Positions 34,872 to 43,867 of a stretch of 64,000 bases of DNA are shown here, piece after piece (position 1 is the stretch's first letter; the number at the start of each line of letters is the position of its first letter). The position numbers and the translations under genes were made by a program. Below the pieces are notes generated by a model. The model had not been told where the DNA came from. It saw only the letters and a list, made by a program, of their open reading frames with translations, and searched no databases. Source of the stretch: Hyphomicrobiales bacterium (GTDB lineage: Bacteria > Pseudomonadota > Alphaproteobacteria > Rhizobiales > Rhizobiaceae); assembly GCA_900489925.1 (NCBI GenBank), contig UEHQ01000013.1:1-64000 (forward strand), in the 5' to 3' direction.

Positions 34872-35546
34872 ATGCTCAAGCGTGTAGCGGAATCGACCGA
34901 GACGGTCGGTGACGTCGTTTTCCGGCAGATCCGGCAGGACATCATCTCGGGCGCGCTGCCGCCAGGCGCCAAGATAAAGCTTGAGCAGGCGAAGGAGCGC
35001 TATTCCATCAGCGTTTCGTCCCTGCGCGAAATCCTCAGCCGCCTGACGAACGAAAATCTGGTGATTGCGGAAGGCCAGCGCGGCTTCGAGGTCAGCCCGG
35101 CCTCGCGGAAAGAGCTGGTCGAGCTCGCCGACCTCAGGATCGTGCTGGAAACGCATGCGATTGGCCTTGCCTTTGCTGCCGGCAATCTAGAGTGGGAAGG
35201 CCAGATCGTGGCCGCACATCACAAGCTCGCGGCAGCGGAAAAAAACCTGCTCGCGGGCGATGCCTCCCGGACCATCGATTGGGTCCGATACGACTGGGAG
35301 TTTCACCAGGCCATCGTCTCCGCCTGCAACTCGGCAACGCTGATGACGACACTATCGTCCGTCTTCGACCGCTTTCTCCGCTATCACATGCTCGCCCAGA
35401 GCTTCCGAGGCAAGGCTGTCGTCGACGATCACAAGCTCCTGTTCGAACTCGCCATCAAGCGGGATGTTGAAGGCGCAAGAGAGGTCGTACGGCGACATGT
35501 CCAAAGCGGCGTGGAACATGTGCTGAAAAGCGGCCGCATACCCTGA
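34872..35546 (+). CDS. GntR-family regulator, FCD subfamily (second of a tandem pair)
   Basis: 224 aa; AGGAGG lies 4 bases before the ATG at 34872. The HTH (VFRQIRQDIISGALPPGAKI, then SVSSLREILSRLTNENLV) and FCD domain (YDWEFHQAIVSACNS, DDHKLLFELAIKRD) align residue for residue with the preceding gene, sharing blocks such as AEGQRGFEVSP and RYDWEFHQA. It converges on the dehydroshikimate dehydratase gene with a 22-bp gap. Divergence in the helix-turn-helix suggests the two may bind different operators or effectors. Confidence 0.86.
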   Translation: MLKRVAESTETVGDVVFRQIRQDIISGALPPGAKIKLEQAKERYSISVSSLREILSRLTNENLVIAEGQRGFEVSPASRKELVELADLRIVLETHAIGLAFAAGNLEWEGQIVAAHHKLAAAEKNLLAGDASRTIDWVRYDWEFHQAIVSACNSATLMTTLSSVFDRFLRYHMLAQSFRGKAVVDDHKLLFELAIKRDVEGAREVVRRHVQSGVEHVLKSGRIP

Positions 35547-35568
35547 GACCCGCCTGGCGCTCGTCCTC

Positions 35569-37464
35569 CTACGCGGCGTCTTTCGGTACGCCTTCAGGCC
35601 GCATCTGCTTTTTCAGAGCGGCGATCCGGAAGATCGCATTCGGCGCACCATATCCGCGATAGCCGCGGCGCTCGACGATCTCGAAGAAGAAGCCCTCGCC
35701 GTAGGTTCCGCTGTAGAGCTGGAAATACTCGCCGTGCTCGTCGCGATCGTAGAGGATATTTTCGACCTTCAATCGCTCAGTCAACTCCGGATCGAGGCCG
35801 AACCGAGCCTCGATATCGTCGTAATAGTTGGGAGAGATGTGCAGCGGCTTGAAGCCATGCCGCCGAAGGGCCTCTGCGGTGACAAAGACATCATCCGTTG
35901 AGAAGGCCAGGTGCTGGATGCCCGATCCGAACTTCTCGGCAATGAAATGCCCGGCCAGGGTTCGGCGGTTCTCGGCACCGTTCATCGTAATCCGCAGTGC
36001 GCCACTCGTGTTCTCGACGACCTGACTGCGCACCACGCCGCTGGGATCGATGATATCGACCATCGGCGTCTTGGTCGCCTCGAAGATCGATGTATAGAAG
36101 AGCAACCAAGTCAGCATCTCGTCATAGGCAACTGTCTGCGCGATATGATCAACGCGGATGAGCCCGGCGGTCCGCGCTTCACCGTCGTCGGCAACCGGCT
36201 CGAAATCGATCTCGGAGAAGCGGCCAAGCGCACTCTTGTCGTCGATCAGATAGATGAGACCGCCGCCGACGCCCCGGATCGCGGGAAGCTCAAGCTCGCC
36301 GTCAACCACAGGCTGGCGAAATGGTTCTGCATCGAGCGCCAGCGCGCGCTCGTAGGCCTTCGCTGCATCGTCGACCACAAGTGCAAGCGCGTAAGCAAAT
36401 GTTCCATGGACAGCATAGGCGGCGTTGGCAAACCCGGCCTGATCGACGTTGATCAGTATCCGTATCTCGCCCTGCTCGAAGAGCGTGACCTTCTTTGTCT
36501 TGTGGACAGCGCTTTTCCGAAAGCCAAGCGCCTCCAGCAAACCAACCAATCCGACGGCCTCATCCTCGTCGGTCGCGAATTCGACGAAGCCGACCCCTTT
36601 GACCTTGGCTCGTTCCGGCATGGCAATACCAACCGGGCTGTTCTCGCCCAAACTGCGCCGCACCTGATCGCCGAGGTAGATCAGCGAACGATGGCCGTCG
36701 GCTGCGATGGCGCGGGTGGAACCTCCGCGAAACTGGTCGTTGAAAATCTCCAGCGAGAAGTAGCCGTCATATCCGGTTGAGGCGACCGCTTCAGCGAAGG
36801 CCGTAACCGGCAGGTCGCCCTCACCAGGCATATTGCGGAAGTGGCGGCTCCAATAAAGCAGGTCCATATCGATCAGCGGAGCATCGGCGAGCTGGACGAT
36901 GAAGATCTTCTCCTTGGGGATCGATCGGATGGAGTTGATGTCGATCTTGCGCGACAGAGAATGAAAGCTGTCGAGAATGAGCCCGACATTCGGATGATCC
37001 GCGCGCCGCACGATCTCCCAGGCATCGCGGTGATCGTTGATATGGCGACCCCAGGCAAGCGCCTCGTAGCCGACCCTCAGCCCGCGTTTGGCGGCCCGCT
37101 CGCCCAGTTCGCGGAAGTCTGCGGCAGCGCGGTCGATGCCGCCAACAGAGGCTGGCGAAACGTTGGAGCAGACGAGCACCAGATCGGTACCGAGCTCCTG
37201 CATCACATCGAACTTGCGCTCCGCGCGATCGAAGGTTCGGCTTCGCAGCGGCTCCGGCATGCCCTCGAAGTCTCGGAAAGGTTGGAACAGCGTGATCTCG
37301 AGCCCCTGGTCCCTCGCCATCTTGCCGACATCGGCCGGGCTGCCGTCGAACGCCAGAAAATCGTTCTCGAAAATCTCGACGCCCTTGAACCCGGCACGCG
37401 CGATCGCCTCAAGCTTCTCCGGCAGTTCGCCGCTAATGGTTACGGTCGCAATGGAGGTCTTCAT
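35569..37464 (-). CDS. quiC: 3-dehydroshikimate dehydratase fused to an HPPD-like domain (QuiC type)
   Basis: 631 aa. Residues 1-285 form a sugar-phosphate isomerase/epimerase-type TIM barrel (TVTISGELPEKLEAIARAGF, VEIFENDFLAF, VGLILDSFHSLSRK, FSLEIFNDQFRGG) matching 3-dehydroshikimate dehydratases of the QuiC/AsbF group. Residues 300-620 resemble 4-hydroxyphenylpyruvate dioxygenase (RVDHIAQTVAYDEMLTWLLF, GSGIQHLAFSTDDV, YFQLYSGTYGEGFFFEIVER). The known fusion turns 3-dehydroshikimate into protocatechuate; the role of the HPPD-like half is uncertain. The ATG at 37464 has GGAAGGG upstream. It is divergent from the importer-aroQ operon. Confidence 0.85.
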   Translation of the reverse strand: MKTSIATVTISGELPEKLEAIARAGFKGVEIFENDFLAFDGSPADVGKMARDQGLEITLFQPFRDFEGMPEPLRSRTFDRAERKFDVMQELGTDLVLVCSNVSPASVGGIDRAAADFRELGERAAKRGLRVGYEALAWGRHINDHRDAWEIVRRADHPNVGLILDSFHSLSRKIDINSIRSIPKEKIFIVQLADAPLIDMDLLYWSRHFRNMPGEGDLPVTAFAEAVASTGYDGYFSLEIFNDQFRGGSTRAIAADGHRSLIYLGDQVRRSLGENSPVGIAMPERAKVKGVGFVEFATDEDEAVGLVGLLEALGFRKSAVHKTKKVTLFEQGEIRILINVDQAGFANAAYAVHGTFAYALALVVDDAAKAYERALALDAEPFRQPVVDGELELPAIRGVGGGLIYLIDDKSALGRFSEIDFEPVADDGEARTAGLIRVDHIAQTVAYDEMLTWLLFYTSIFEATKTPMVDIIDPSGVVRSQVVENTSGALRITMNGAENRRTLAGHFIAEKFGSGIQHLAFSTDDVFVTAEALRRHGFKPLHISPNYYDDIEARFGLDPELTERLKVENILYDRDEHGEYFQLYSGTYGEGFFFEIVERRGYRGYGAPNAIFRIAALKKQMRPEGVPKDAA

Positions 37465-37717
37465 GGCCACAGCCCTTCCCCGTTTCAGCGTGATGAGGAG
37501 AAGCCGGCGGCACGATTGGGTGCCGGCGTCAAAATCCTCCTGCAGTCATTATGACGAATGTCGTGAATATTTCAATTCGGTTGGTGAAAATTGGATTCTC
37601 ATATGATTTCGAAAAACTATGTTGATTTATCGACCCTGGTCTGCCAATTATTAACAACAGTCAATTTGGTGAGGGATGGCTGTCGGGTCGAAGGACCGTC
37701 AAACGGAGGAGGAATAA

Positions 37718-38548
37718 ATGTTCAAATCAATGCTGACGCGCCGAAATGCCATGCTTGGCGCTGCCGCGGTCGTTGCCGCTGTCGCCATGGCTCAGCCGGC
37801 GAGCGCAATCACGCCCGACGAGATCAAGGCCAAAGGCAAGCTCGTGGTCGGGATCCAGGGCGACAACTCGCCGTGGGGTTTCGTGACCAGCGCAGGGAAG
37901 CAGGATGGTCTTGATGCCGACATCGCAACACTGTTCGGCAAGGAGCTCGGCGTTCCGGTCGAATTCGTCCCGCTTGAAGTGAACAACCGCATTCCCGCGC
38001 TGACGACGGGCCGCGTTGACGTTCTCTTCGCAACCATGGCCATGCTTCCGGATCGCGCAAAGGCCGTCCAATTCAGCAAGCCTTATGTGGCCAACGCGAT
38101 CGTACTGATCGGACCGAAGTCGGCCGAGATCAAGACGAACGCCGACATGGCCAAATTCACGGTCGGCGTTGCCAAGGGCGCCGCCCAGGATACGCAGGTC
38201 ACCAAGAACGCGCCTGCGAACACGACGATCCGCCGCTACGACGGTGATGCCGCCAGCGTGCAGGCACTTGCCTCCGGCCAGGTCGATACGCTCGGTGGCA
38301 ACATCTTCTACATGGATCGCGTCGAAAAGGCCCGCCCGGGCGAGTTCGAAAACAAGCTCGAGTTCCAGAAACTCTACAACGGCGCCTGCACGCGCCTGGG
38401 CGAAAAGGAAATCAACGCGGCGCTCAACACCTTCATCGACAAGATCAAGGCAAACGGCGAGCTGAAGAAGGTCTACGACAAATGGATGAAGGTTCCGGTT
38501 CCTGAGTTCCCCGCGACCCTGGACGGCATTCCGTTCACTGTGAACTGA
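37718..38548 (+). CDS. amino-acid-type (PAAT) ABC transporter substrate-binding protein
   Basis: 276 aa; a GGAGGA site directly precedes the ATG. A signal peptide with a twin-Arg-like start (LTRRNAMLGAAAVVAAVAMA) ends near QPASA. The body is the family-3 solute-binding fold: KGKLVVGIQGDNSPWGF, GLDADIATLFGKELGV, LTTGRVDVLFATMAMLPDRA, FSKPYV. It is the first gene of an operon with aroQ, two permeases, an ATPase and two dehydrogenases. This context suggests it binds quinate, shikimate or a related cyclic acid rather than an amino acid (inference). Confidence 0.85.
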   Translation: MFKSMLTRRNAMLGAAAVVAAVAMAQPASAITPDEIKAKGKLVVGIQGDNSPWGFVTSAGKQDGLDADIATLFGKELGVPVEFVPLEVNNRIPALTTGRVDVLFATMAMLPDRAKAVQFSKPYVANAIVLIGPKSAEIKTNADMAKFTVGVAKGAAQDTQVTKNAPANTTIRRYDGDAASVQALASGQVDTLGGNIFYMDRVEKARPGEFENKLEFQKLYNGACTRLGEKEINAALNTFIDKIKANGELKKVYDKWMKVPVPEFPATLDGIPFTVN

Positions 38549-38656
38549 GCCTGTCTACCCTGACACTACGGACCGCCGAGGCGGGCATCAACGATGCCCG
38601 CCAACGCTGATACCATGCCGCCGGACGAGCCTCGGCTTGCGGCGAGGAGCGTGATG

Positions 38657-39106
38657 ATGAGCAAGACGATCTTTGTACTCAACGGCCCGAACCTGAACCT
38701 GCTCGGTCAACGCGAGCCGGCGATCTACGGCACCACGACGCTTCATGACATTCGCGAGCGATGCATCGCCAAGGCTCGGTCACTTGGCTTCGACATCGAC
38801 TTCCGACAGACGAACTTCGAAGGCGAACTGGTCGAAAGCGTTCATCAGGCGCGCAACGAGGCGTGCGGCATCATTATCAATCCCGCAGCCTACACCTTCA
38901 CATCCATTGCGCTGCTGGATGCGCTGAAGACATTCGACCCGCCGAAGATCGAGCTGCATATCTCGAACGTGCATGCCCGCGAGAGCATCTACCACAACTC
39001 GCTGATCTCACGCATCGCAACCTCGATCATGATCGGCTTCGGCGCCGACGGATACGAATTGGCGATCCAGGCCATGGCCGGGATGGTCACGCGCGCGGCG
39101 CATTGA
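38657..39106 (+). CDS. aroQ: type II 3-dehydroquinate dehydratase
   Basis: 149 aa. The start at 38657 follows GAGGAG by 7 bases; an in-frame ATG at 38594 is less likely. It carries the family signature IFVLNGPNLNLLGQREPAIYG with the catalytic Arg and Tyr, NFEGELVESVHQA, INPAAYTFTSIALLDAL, and the His-containing ELHISNVHARES. It interconverts 3-dehydroquinate and 3-dehydroshikimate. Lodged between the binding protein and permease genes of an importer and facing quiC, it is a catabolic dehydroquinase (QuiB role) that feeds the dehydroshikimate dehydratase. Confidence 0.92.
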   Translation: MSKTIFVLNGPNLNLLGQREPAIYGTTTLHDIRERCIAKARSLGFDIDFRQTNFEGELVESVHQARNEACGIIINPAAYTFTSIALLDALKTFDPPKIELHISNVHARESIYHNSLISRIATSIMIGFGADGYELAIQAMAGMVTRAAH

Positions 39107-39133
39107 AGACGAACTTGAGCCGGAGAAATCCGC

Positions 39134-39802
39134 ATGGACTATAAATTAGACTTCACTCCTGTCATCGACGGTCTGCCGACCCTGCTGATGGGCTGTCTCG
39201 GCACCTTCCTGCTGGCGATCTCGGGAATGGTGCTCGCGATCATTATCGGCATCGGCGGCGTTGCCCTGCGCGACTCCCACATCAAGTGGATGCGCTGGCT
39301 GGTCATCGGCTTTGTGGAACTGATCCGCAACACGCCGTTTCTGGTGCAGATCTTTTTCATCTACTTCGCCCTGCCCCTCGCCGGCATCAGGCTGGATCCG
39401 ACGCCGACGGCAATCATTGCGCTCGGCATCAATGGCGGCGCCTATGCCATCGAGATCATTCGCGGCGGCGTCCAGTCGATCCCGAAGGGACAGATGGAGG
39501 CTGGCCTCGCGCTCGGTTTGCATAAGGCGCAGGTCTTCCGGCTGATTATCCTGAAACCGGCGCTGCGGGCGATCTATCCCTCGCTGACGAGCCAGTTCGT
39601 CCTTCTGACACTCTCGACGAGCATCGCCTCGGCAATTTCTGCCTACGAGCTGACATCGGTTGCCCAGCGCATCGAATCCGACAGCTTCCGAAGCTTCGAA
39701 GTCTATTTCACCGTCACGATCTTCTACCTCGTGATCTCCTGGCTGATGATGCGCCTCTTCTCGTTCTTCTCGGCGCGTTACTTCACCTACCCCGTCAAGT
39801 AG
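39134..39802 (+). CDS. amino-acid-type ABC transporter permease (HisM/GlnP type), subunit 1
   Basis: 222 aa with about five membrane segments. It has the PAAT permease signature IELIRNTPFLVQIFFIYFAL and the EAA loop EAGLALGLHKAQVFRLIILKP (starting at PKGQMEAG). It lies 27 bp after aroQ and 12 bp before the second permease. Together they form a heterodimeric channel with the ATPase at 40505-41269. Confidence 0.9.
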   Translation: MDYKLDFTPVIDGLPTLLMGCLGTFLLAISGMVLAIIIGIGGVALRDSHIKWMRWLVIGFVELIRNTPFLVQIFFIYFALPLAGIRLDPTPTAIIALGINGGAYAIEIIRGGVQSIPKGQMEAGLALGLHKAQVFRLIILKPALRAIYPSLTSQFVLLTLSTSIASAISAYELTSVAQRIESDSFRSFEVYFTVTIFYLVISWLMMRLFSFFSARYFTYPVK

Positions 39803-39814
39803 GGAGCGATTTCC

Positions 39815-40456
39815 ATGGGCAATGAAGAACTCGTTTTCCTGCTGATCGGCTTGAAATGGACTGTCGTCCTGTCGGCAATCGGCTTCGTCTGCGGATGCAT
39901 CGCCGGCTTGGGCGTGGCACTTGCCCGGACCTCGGGTAGCCCGCTGCTGGAGCGCATCACCTCCGGCTATATTGCCGTCTTCCAGGGAACGCCCCTGCTG
40001 ATGCAGCTCTTCGTGGTCTATTACGGACTTGCGCTGATCGGCCTGAAGCTCGATGCCTGGCTCGCCGTCGCCATCGGTCTCACCCTTCACGCCAGCGCCT
40101 ATCTCGGCGAGATCTGGCGCGGATCGATCGAGGCAGTCCCGCGGGGACAGACGGAAGCCGCCAAGGCGCTCAGCCTCAAGTACATCTCGCGCATGAAGGA
40201 TATCATTCTTCCACAGGCGCTCCGCATCTCGCTGCCGGCCACGATCGGTTTCCTGGTTCAGTTGATCAAGGGCACGTCGCTCGCATCGATCGTCGGCTTC
40301 ACGGAGCTCACGCGCGCCGGCAACATCATCTCCAACCAGATCTTTCAACCCTTGACCGTCTTCGGCGTGGTCGGCGCGCTTTACTTCCTGATGTGCTGCC
40401 CGCTGACGATCCTCGGCGCACGCCTGGAAAGACGGTTTGCCGCGTCGGCGCGCTGA
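39815..40456 (+). CDS. amino-acid-type ABC transporter permease, subunit 2
   Basis: 213 aa with about five membrane segments. It shows FQGTPLLMQLFVVYYGLALI near the start and the EAA loop (PRGQTEAAKALSLKYISRMK). It pairs with the preceding permease. The 12-bp gap and same strand indicate one operon. The substrate is inferred from context only: quinate, shikimate or a dehydro form. Confidence 0.9.
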   Translation: MGNEELVFLLIGLKWTVVLSAIGFVCGCIAGLGVALARTSGSPLLERITSGYIAVFQGTPLLMQLFVVYYGLALIGLKLDAWLAVAIGLTLHASAYLGEIWRGSIEAVPRGQTEAAKALSLKYISRMKDIILPQALRISLPATIGFLVQLIKGTSLASIVGFTELTRAGNIISNQIFQPLTVFGVVGALYFLMCCPLTILGARLERRFAASAR

Positions 40457-40504
40457 TCGCCTCCGATCCCGCTCGACCCTGACACAAGCACCTGGAGACT
40501 ACCG

Positions 40505-41269
40505 ATGACCAATGCTGCCCAGTCCCAAGCCGCAGAAACCATTATCACCATGGAACGGGTCGAAAAGTGGTACGGCGCGTTTCAAGCCCTGCATGATATC
40601 AACCTGTCCGTCCGCAAGGGCGAAAGGATCGTGCTGTGCGGTCCTTCTGGCAGCGGCAAGTCGACCCTGATCCGGTGCATCAACCATCTCGAAGCCTATG
40701 AGAAGGGTGAAATCCGCGTCGGCGGCATACTGCTCGGAAACCAGGCGAAGGCGATCGACGCGGTTCGCCGCGAGGTGGGCATGGTGTTTCAGCAGTTCAA
40801 CCTGTTTCCGCACCTGACCGTGCTGCAGAACTGTATGCTGGCACCAATGCGCGCGCTTGGCGTCAGCAAGGCGGAAGCCGAAGAACGCGCACGCACACTT
40901 CTCGACCGCGTCAAGATCCTCGAGCAGGCCGAGAAATATCCGCTGCAACTCTCGGGGGGCCAGCAGCAGCGGGTCGCCATCGCCCGCGCGCTCTGCATGC
41001 GGCCGAAGGTGATGCTCTTCGACGAACCGACTTCGGCCCTCGATCCTGAGATGGTCAAGGAAGTGCTCGACACGATGATCGGGCTCGCCGACGAAGGCAT
41101 GACGATGATCTGCGTGACCCATGAAATGGGTTTCGCCCGCCAGGTTGCCGATCGGGTGATCTTCATGGCGAGCGGTGCCGTCGTCGAGGAAGCGCCGCCA
41201 TCGGAGTTCTTCACCAATCCCCGGCATGAGCGAACCCGAAAGTTCCTCGGCGAGATTCTGCGCAACTGA
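40505..41269 (+). CDS. amino-acid-type ABC transporter ATP-binding protein (GlnQ/HisP type)
   Basis: 254 aa. Walker A is [12 protein letters not shown], the Q-loop is [17 protein letters not shown], the signature is [15 protein letters not shown], Walker B is [13 protein letters not shown] and the H-loop is [15 protein letters not shown]. These are diagnostic of the polar amino-acid uptake ATPases. It completes the importer encoded from 37718 and is followed after 34 bp by the Gfo/Idh gene. Confidence 0.92.
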   Translation: MTNAAQSQAAETIITMERVEKWYGAFQALHDINLSVRKGERIVLCGPSGSGKSTLIRCINHLEAYEKGEIRVGGILLGNQAKAIDAVRREVGMVFQQFNLFPHLTVLQNCMLAPMRALGVSKAEAEERARTLLDRVKILEQAEKYPLQLSGGQQQRVAIARALCMRPKVMLFDEPTSALDPEMVKEVLDTMIGLADEGMTMICVTHEMGFARQVADRVIFMASGAVVEEAPPSEFFTNPRHERTRKFLGEILRN

Positions 41270-41303
41270 TGACCGCTCAACGTCGCAACGCAGGGAGCCA
41301 CCG

Positions 41304-42362
41304 ATGAAGCCGTTGAAGATCGCGGTAATGGGCGCCGGGTTGATCGGCAAGCGCCATGCGCAGCACGTCCTGGCGCAGACCGACACCATCCTGTCATCGA
41401 TCATCGACCCGTCGAGCGACGGACGGGCCTTTGCGGAGGAGATCGGCGTGGGCTGGTCCCCGAGCTTCGCAGCGGCAGCGCGAGACAATCGCCCCGACGG
41501 CGTTATCGTCGCCACGCCGAACCGGCTTCACGTCGAGAATGCGCTGGAAGTCATTGAAGCGCGTATCCCTGTACTCGTCGAAAAGCCTATCGCGGATGAT
41601 GTCGATGAAGCGGCAGCACTCGTTGCCGCGGGCGAACGAGCTCGGTTGCCGATCCTGGTTGGTCATCACCGCCGCTACAACCCGATGATCCAGAAGGCCA
41701 GACAGATCCTCGAAAGCGGCAGGCTGGGTCGGATCATCGCGGTACACGGGACCTTCTGGGTCGCAAAGCCTGACGACTATTTCGACGTCGCCTGGCGGCG
41801 CGAACCGGGTGCGGGCCCGATCTTCGTCAACCTGATCCACGACGTCGATCTCTTCCGCTATCTCTTTGGCGAGGTCGACGCCGTCCACGCCATGCAGTCG
41901 AGCGCGATCCGAGGCCACGCCGTGGAAGACACGGCCGTCGTCTCGATGCGCTTTGCCAACGGCATCCTCGCGACGCTGACCGCAAGCGATGCCGTCGCCT
42001 CCCCCTGGAGCTGGGAGATGACAACAGGCGAGAACCCTTCCTTTCCTCAGCAGGACCAATTTTGCTACCAGATCGGCGGCACGCACGGTTCGCTGAGCAT
42101 TCCACATCTTGATCTATGGACGAATGCCGCGCGACCGGACTGGCTGGAGCCCCTCGCCCGCGAACGCGTCTCCTTCGTCGCCACCGATCCGCTCAAAGCC
42201 CAACTCAGCCATTTCTGCGACGTCATACGGGGCGACGCCGAACCGATCGTCAGCGGACGGGAGGGACTGGCGACCCTCAGGGTCATCGAAGCAATCCGAA
42301 CCTCTGCTCTTTCGGGGCAGATGGTCGGGCTGGACACCATCATGACACCAAGGGTCCAATAG
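41304..42362 (+). CDS. Gfo/Idh/MocA-family oxidoreductase in the quinate/shikimate cluster
   Basis: 352 aa; GGGAGCC precedes the ATG at 41304, chosen because the dinucleotide loop [18 protein letters not shown] starts right after it. It has the catalytic EKP motif ([13 protein letters not shown]), [17 protein letters not shown] and [20 protein letters not shown]. These proteins use NAD(P) to oxidise ring or sugar hydroxyls. In this operon it may be the entry dehydrogenase for quinate or shikimate, or for a related cyclic polyol acid. It is separated from the AroE-like gene by a single base, so they are probably co-translated. Confidence 0.82.
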   Translation: MKPLKIAVMGAGLIGKRHAQHVLAQTDTILSSIIDPSSDGRAFAEEIGVGWSPSFAAAARDNRPDGVIVATPNRLHVENALEVIEARIPVLVEKPIADDVDEAAALVAAGERARLPILVGHHRRYNPMIQKARQILESGRLGRIIAVHGTFWVAKPDDYFDVAWRREPGAGPIFVNLIHDVDLFRYLFGEVDAVHAMQSSAIRGHAVEDTAVVSMRFANGILATLTASDAVASPWSWEMTTGENPSFPQQDQFCYQIGGTHGSLSIPHLDLWTNAARPDWLEPLARERVSFVATDPLKAQLSHFCDVIRGDAEPIVSGREGLATLRVIEAIRTSALSGQMVGLDTIMTPRVQ

Positions 42363-42363
42363 A

Positions 42364-43194
42364 ATGATTACCGGGACCACCAAACTCATCGCGCACCTCG
42401 GCTATCCGACCGAGTCCTTCAAGGCGCCGCTGATCTACAATCCCTATTTCGACGCAAACGGGATCGATGCCGTCGTCGTGCCCATGGGCTGCAGGCCGCA
42501 GGACTACCCATCGTTTCTCAAGCTGGTCTTTCGCCTCTCCAATATTCACGGCGCCCTCATTACAATGCCGCACAAGATTGCGACGATGAGCCTGCTCGAC
42601 GAGGCATCGACCAGCGCGAAGGTGGCCGGCTCATGCAACGCCGTCCGCCTCGATCAAGACGGTCGCCTGATCGGCGACATGTTCGATGGCGAGGGATTTG
42701 TGCGCGGCGTTCTGCGCAAGGGACGCGAAGTCGCCGGCACGAGCGTCCTGATCGTCGGTGCCGGCGGCGTCGGTTCGGCGATTGCGGCCTCGTTGGCAAA
42801 GGCAGGCGTCCGACGGCTTGCGATCTTCGATCCCGATAACACCACCATGACCGGCCTGCGAGATCGCTTGCGGCAATACTACCCGAACGTCGAGATAGCC
42901 GTCGGGTCCGCCGATCCGTCCGGTCACGACATCGCGGTGAACGCGACGCCGCTCGGCATGAAAAAGGGTGACCCCTTGCCGATGGACGTCTCCCGCATCG
43001 CGCCGTCGACCTTCGTCGGCGAAGTGGTGATGAAGGAAGAGATCACACCCTTCCTTCAGGCCGCCCGCGCAAGGGGGTGTGCATTCCAGGTGGGCACAGA
43101 CATGCTGTTCGAACAGATACCGGCCTACCTGGAATTCTTCGACTTCCCGACGACGACCGCCGAGAACCTGCGGAAAATCGCGAAGCTCACCTGA
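42364..43194 (+). CDS. divergent shikimate/quinate dehydrogenase-like protein (AroE superfamily)
   Basis: 276 aa. The AroE fold is visible: the catalytic Lys in ALITMPHKIA, GSCNAVRL, the general-acid Asp in GDMFDGEGF and the NADP loop VLIVGAGGVGSAIAASLAKA. However, the N-terminal SxS carboxylate clamp (normally HSxSP) reads SFKAP, so both serines appear replaced, and NTD is replaced by MFD. The substrate is therefore probably not plain shikimate. It may belong to one of the AroE-like paralogue classes used in catabolism. It is the last gene of the importer operon. Confidence 0.78.
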   Translation: MITGTTKLIAHLGYPTESFKAPLIYNPYFDANGIDAVVVPMGCRPQDYPSFLKLVFRLSNIHGALITMPHKIATMSLLDEASTSAKVAGSCNAVRLDQDGRLIGDMFDGEGFVRGVLRKGREVAGTSVLIVGAGGVGSAIAASLAKAGVRRLAIFDPDNTTMTGLRDRLRQYYPNVEIAVGSADPSGHDIAVNATPLGMKKGDPLPMDVSRIAPSTFVGEVVMKEEITPFLQAARARGCAFQVGTDMLFEQIPAYLEFFDFPTTTAENLRKIAKLT

Positions 43195-43273
43195 CCAGCT
43201 GCCCGTAAGGCGATGGACGGCGGCATCTTTACAGCTGTAGGCTGTGCCGGTATGTTTAGCCAAAGGAAGAAGA

Positions 43274-43816
43274 ATGGTCGCCGGAGAGTTATCGGACATA
43301 TCTCATGTCAGGGTGGTCCCGATCAGCCCTGAACATATCGACAGCTTTCACAGCGCGCTCGATGTCGTCGCGCGAGAGCGGCGATATCTGACCATGCTGG
43401 AAGCCACGCCACTTCCCGAAACTCGCGATTTCGTCATGGCTATGATCGAAAAGGGCAACCCGCAGTTTGTTGCAGTGGTCGGGGCAGAAGTGGTCGGCTG
43501 GTGCGATATCAGTCGCCAATTTTTCCCGTCACACGCCCACCGCGGGAACCTTGGAATGGGTGTCATTCCAGCCTTTCGAGGCCGCGGCTTGGGGCGGCGA
43601 CTGATAGATGCGACGTTGAGAGGAGCGCAAGAGGCTGGCTTCAGGCGGATTGAGCTGGATGTTTACGAACACAATACCAGCGCCATCGCCCTCTACGAGA
43701 AAGTCGGCTTCGTCAGAGAAGGAGTTGTCCGACGGGCAGCGTGCATCGACAACCAGTTCATCGATGCGATCAGCATGGCGCTTTTGTTCGACGAAACCAA
43801 CCAGATCGGCAATTGA
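43274..43816 (+). CDS. GNAT-family N-acetyltransferase
   Basis: 180 aa from the ATG at 43274, with AAGGAAG just upstream. The acetyl-CoA loop is present (LGMGVIPAFRGRGLGRRLID), and the C-terminal signature VYEHNTSAIALYEKVGFVREG is typical of RimI/phosphinothricin-acetyltransferase-like enzymes. The substrate is unknown. It follows the quinate-type operon after 79 bp but is probably separate, and it converges on the flavoprotein gene. Confidence 0.85.
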   Translation: MVAGELSDISHVRVVPISPEHIDSFHSALDVVARERRYLTMLEATPLPETRDFVMAMIEKGNPQFVAVVGAEVVGWCDISRQFFPSHAHRGNLGMGVIPAFRGRGLGRRLIDATLRGAQEAGFRRIELDVYEHNTSAIALYEKVGFVREGVVRRAACIDNQFIDAISMALLFDETNQIGN

Positions 43817-43867
43817 AAGGCGCCATCAACTGCGCCCACAGGAAGCGCAGTTGATGAGTGTCCAGAA

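Noticed and set aside
39146..40348. Minus-strand open frame of about 400 codons opposite the two PAAT permease genes
   Set aside because: It spans two real genes and their gap, and the product is low-complexity acidic/His-rich, so it is a shadow.
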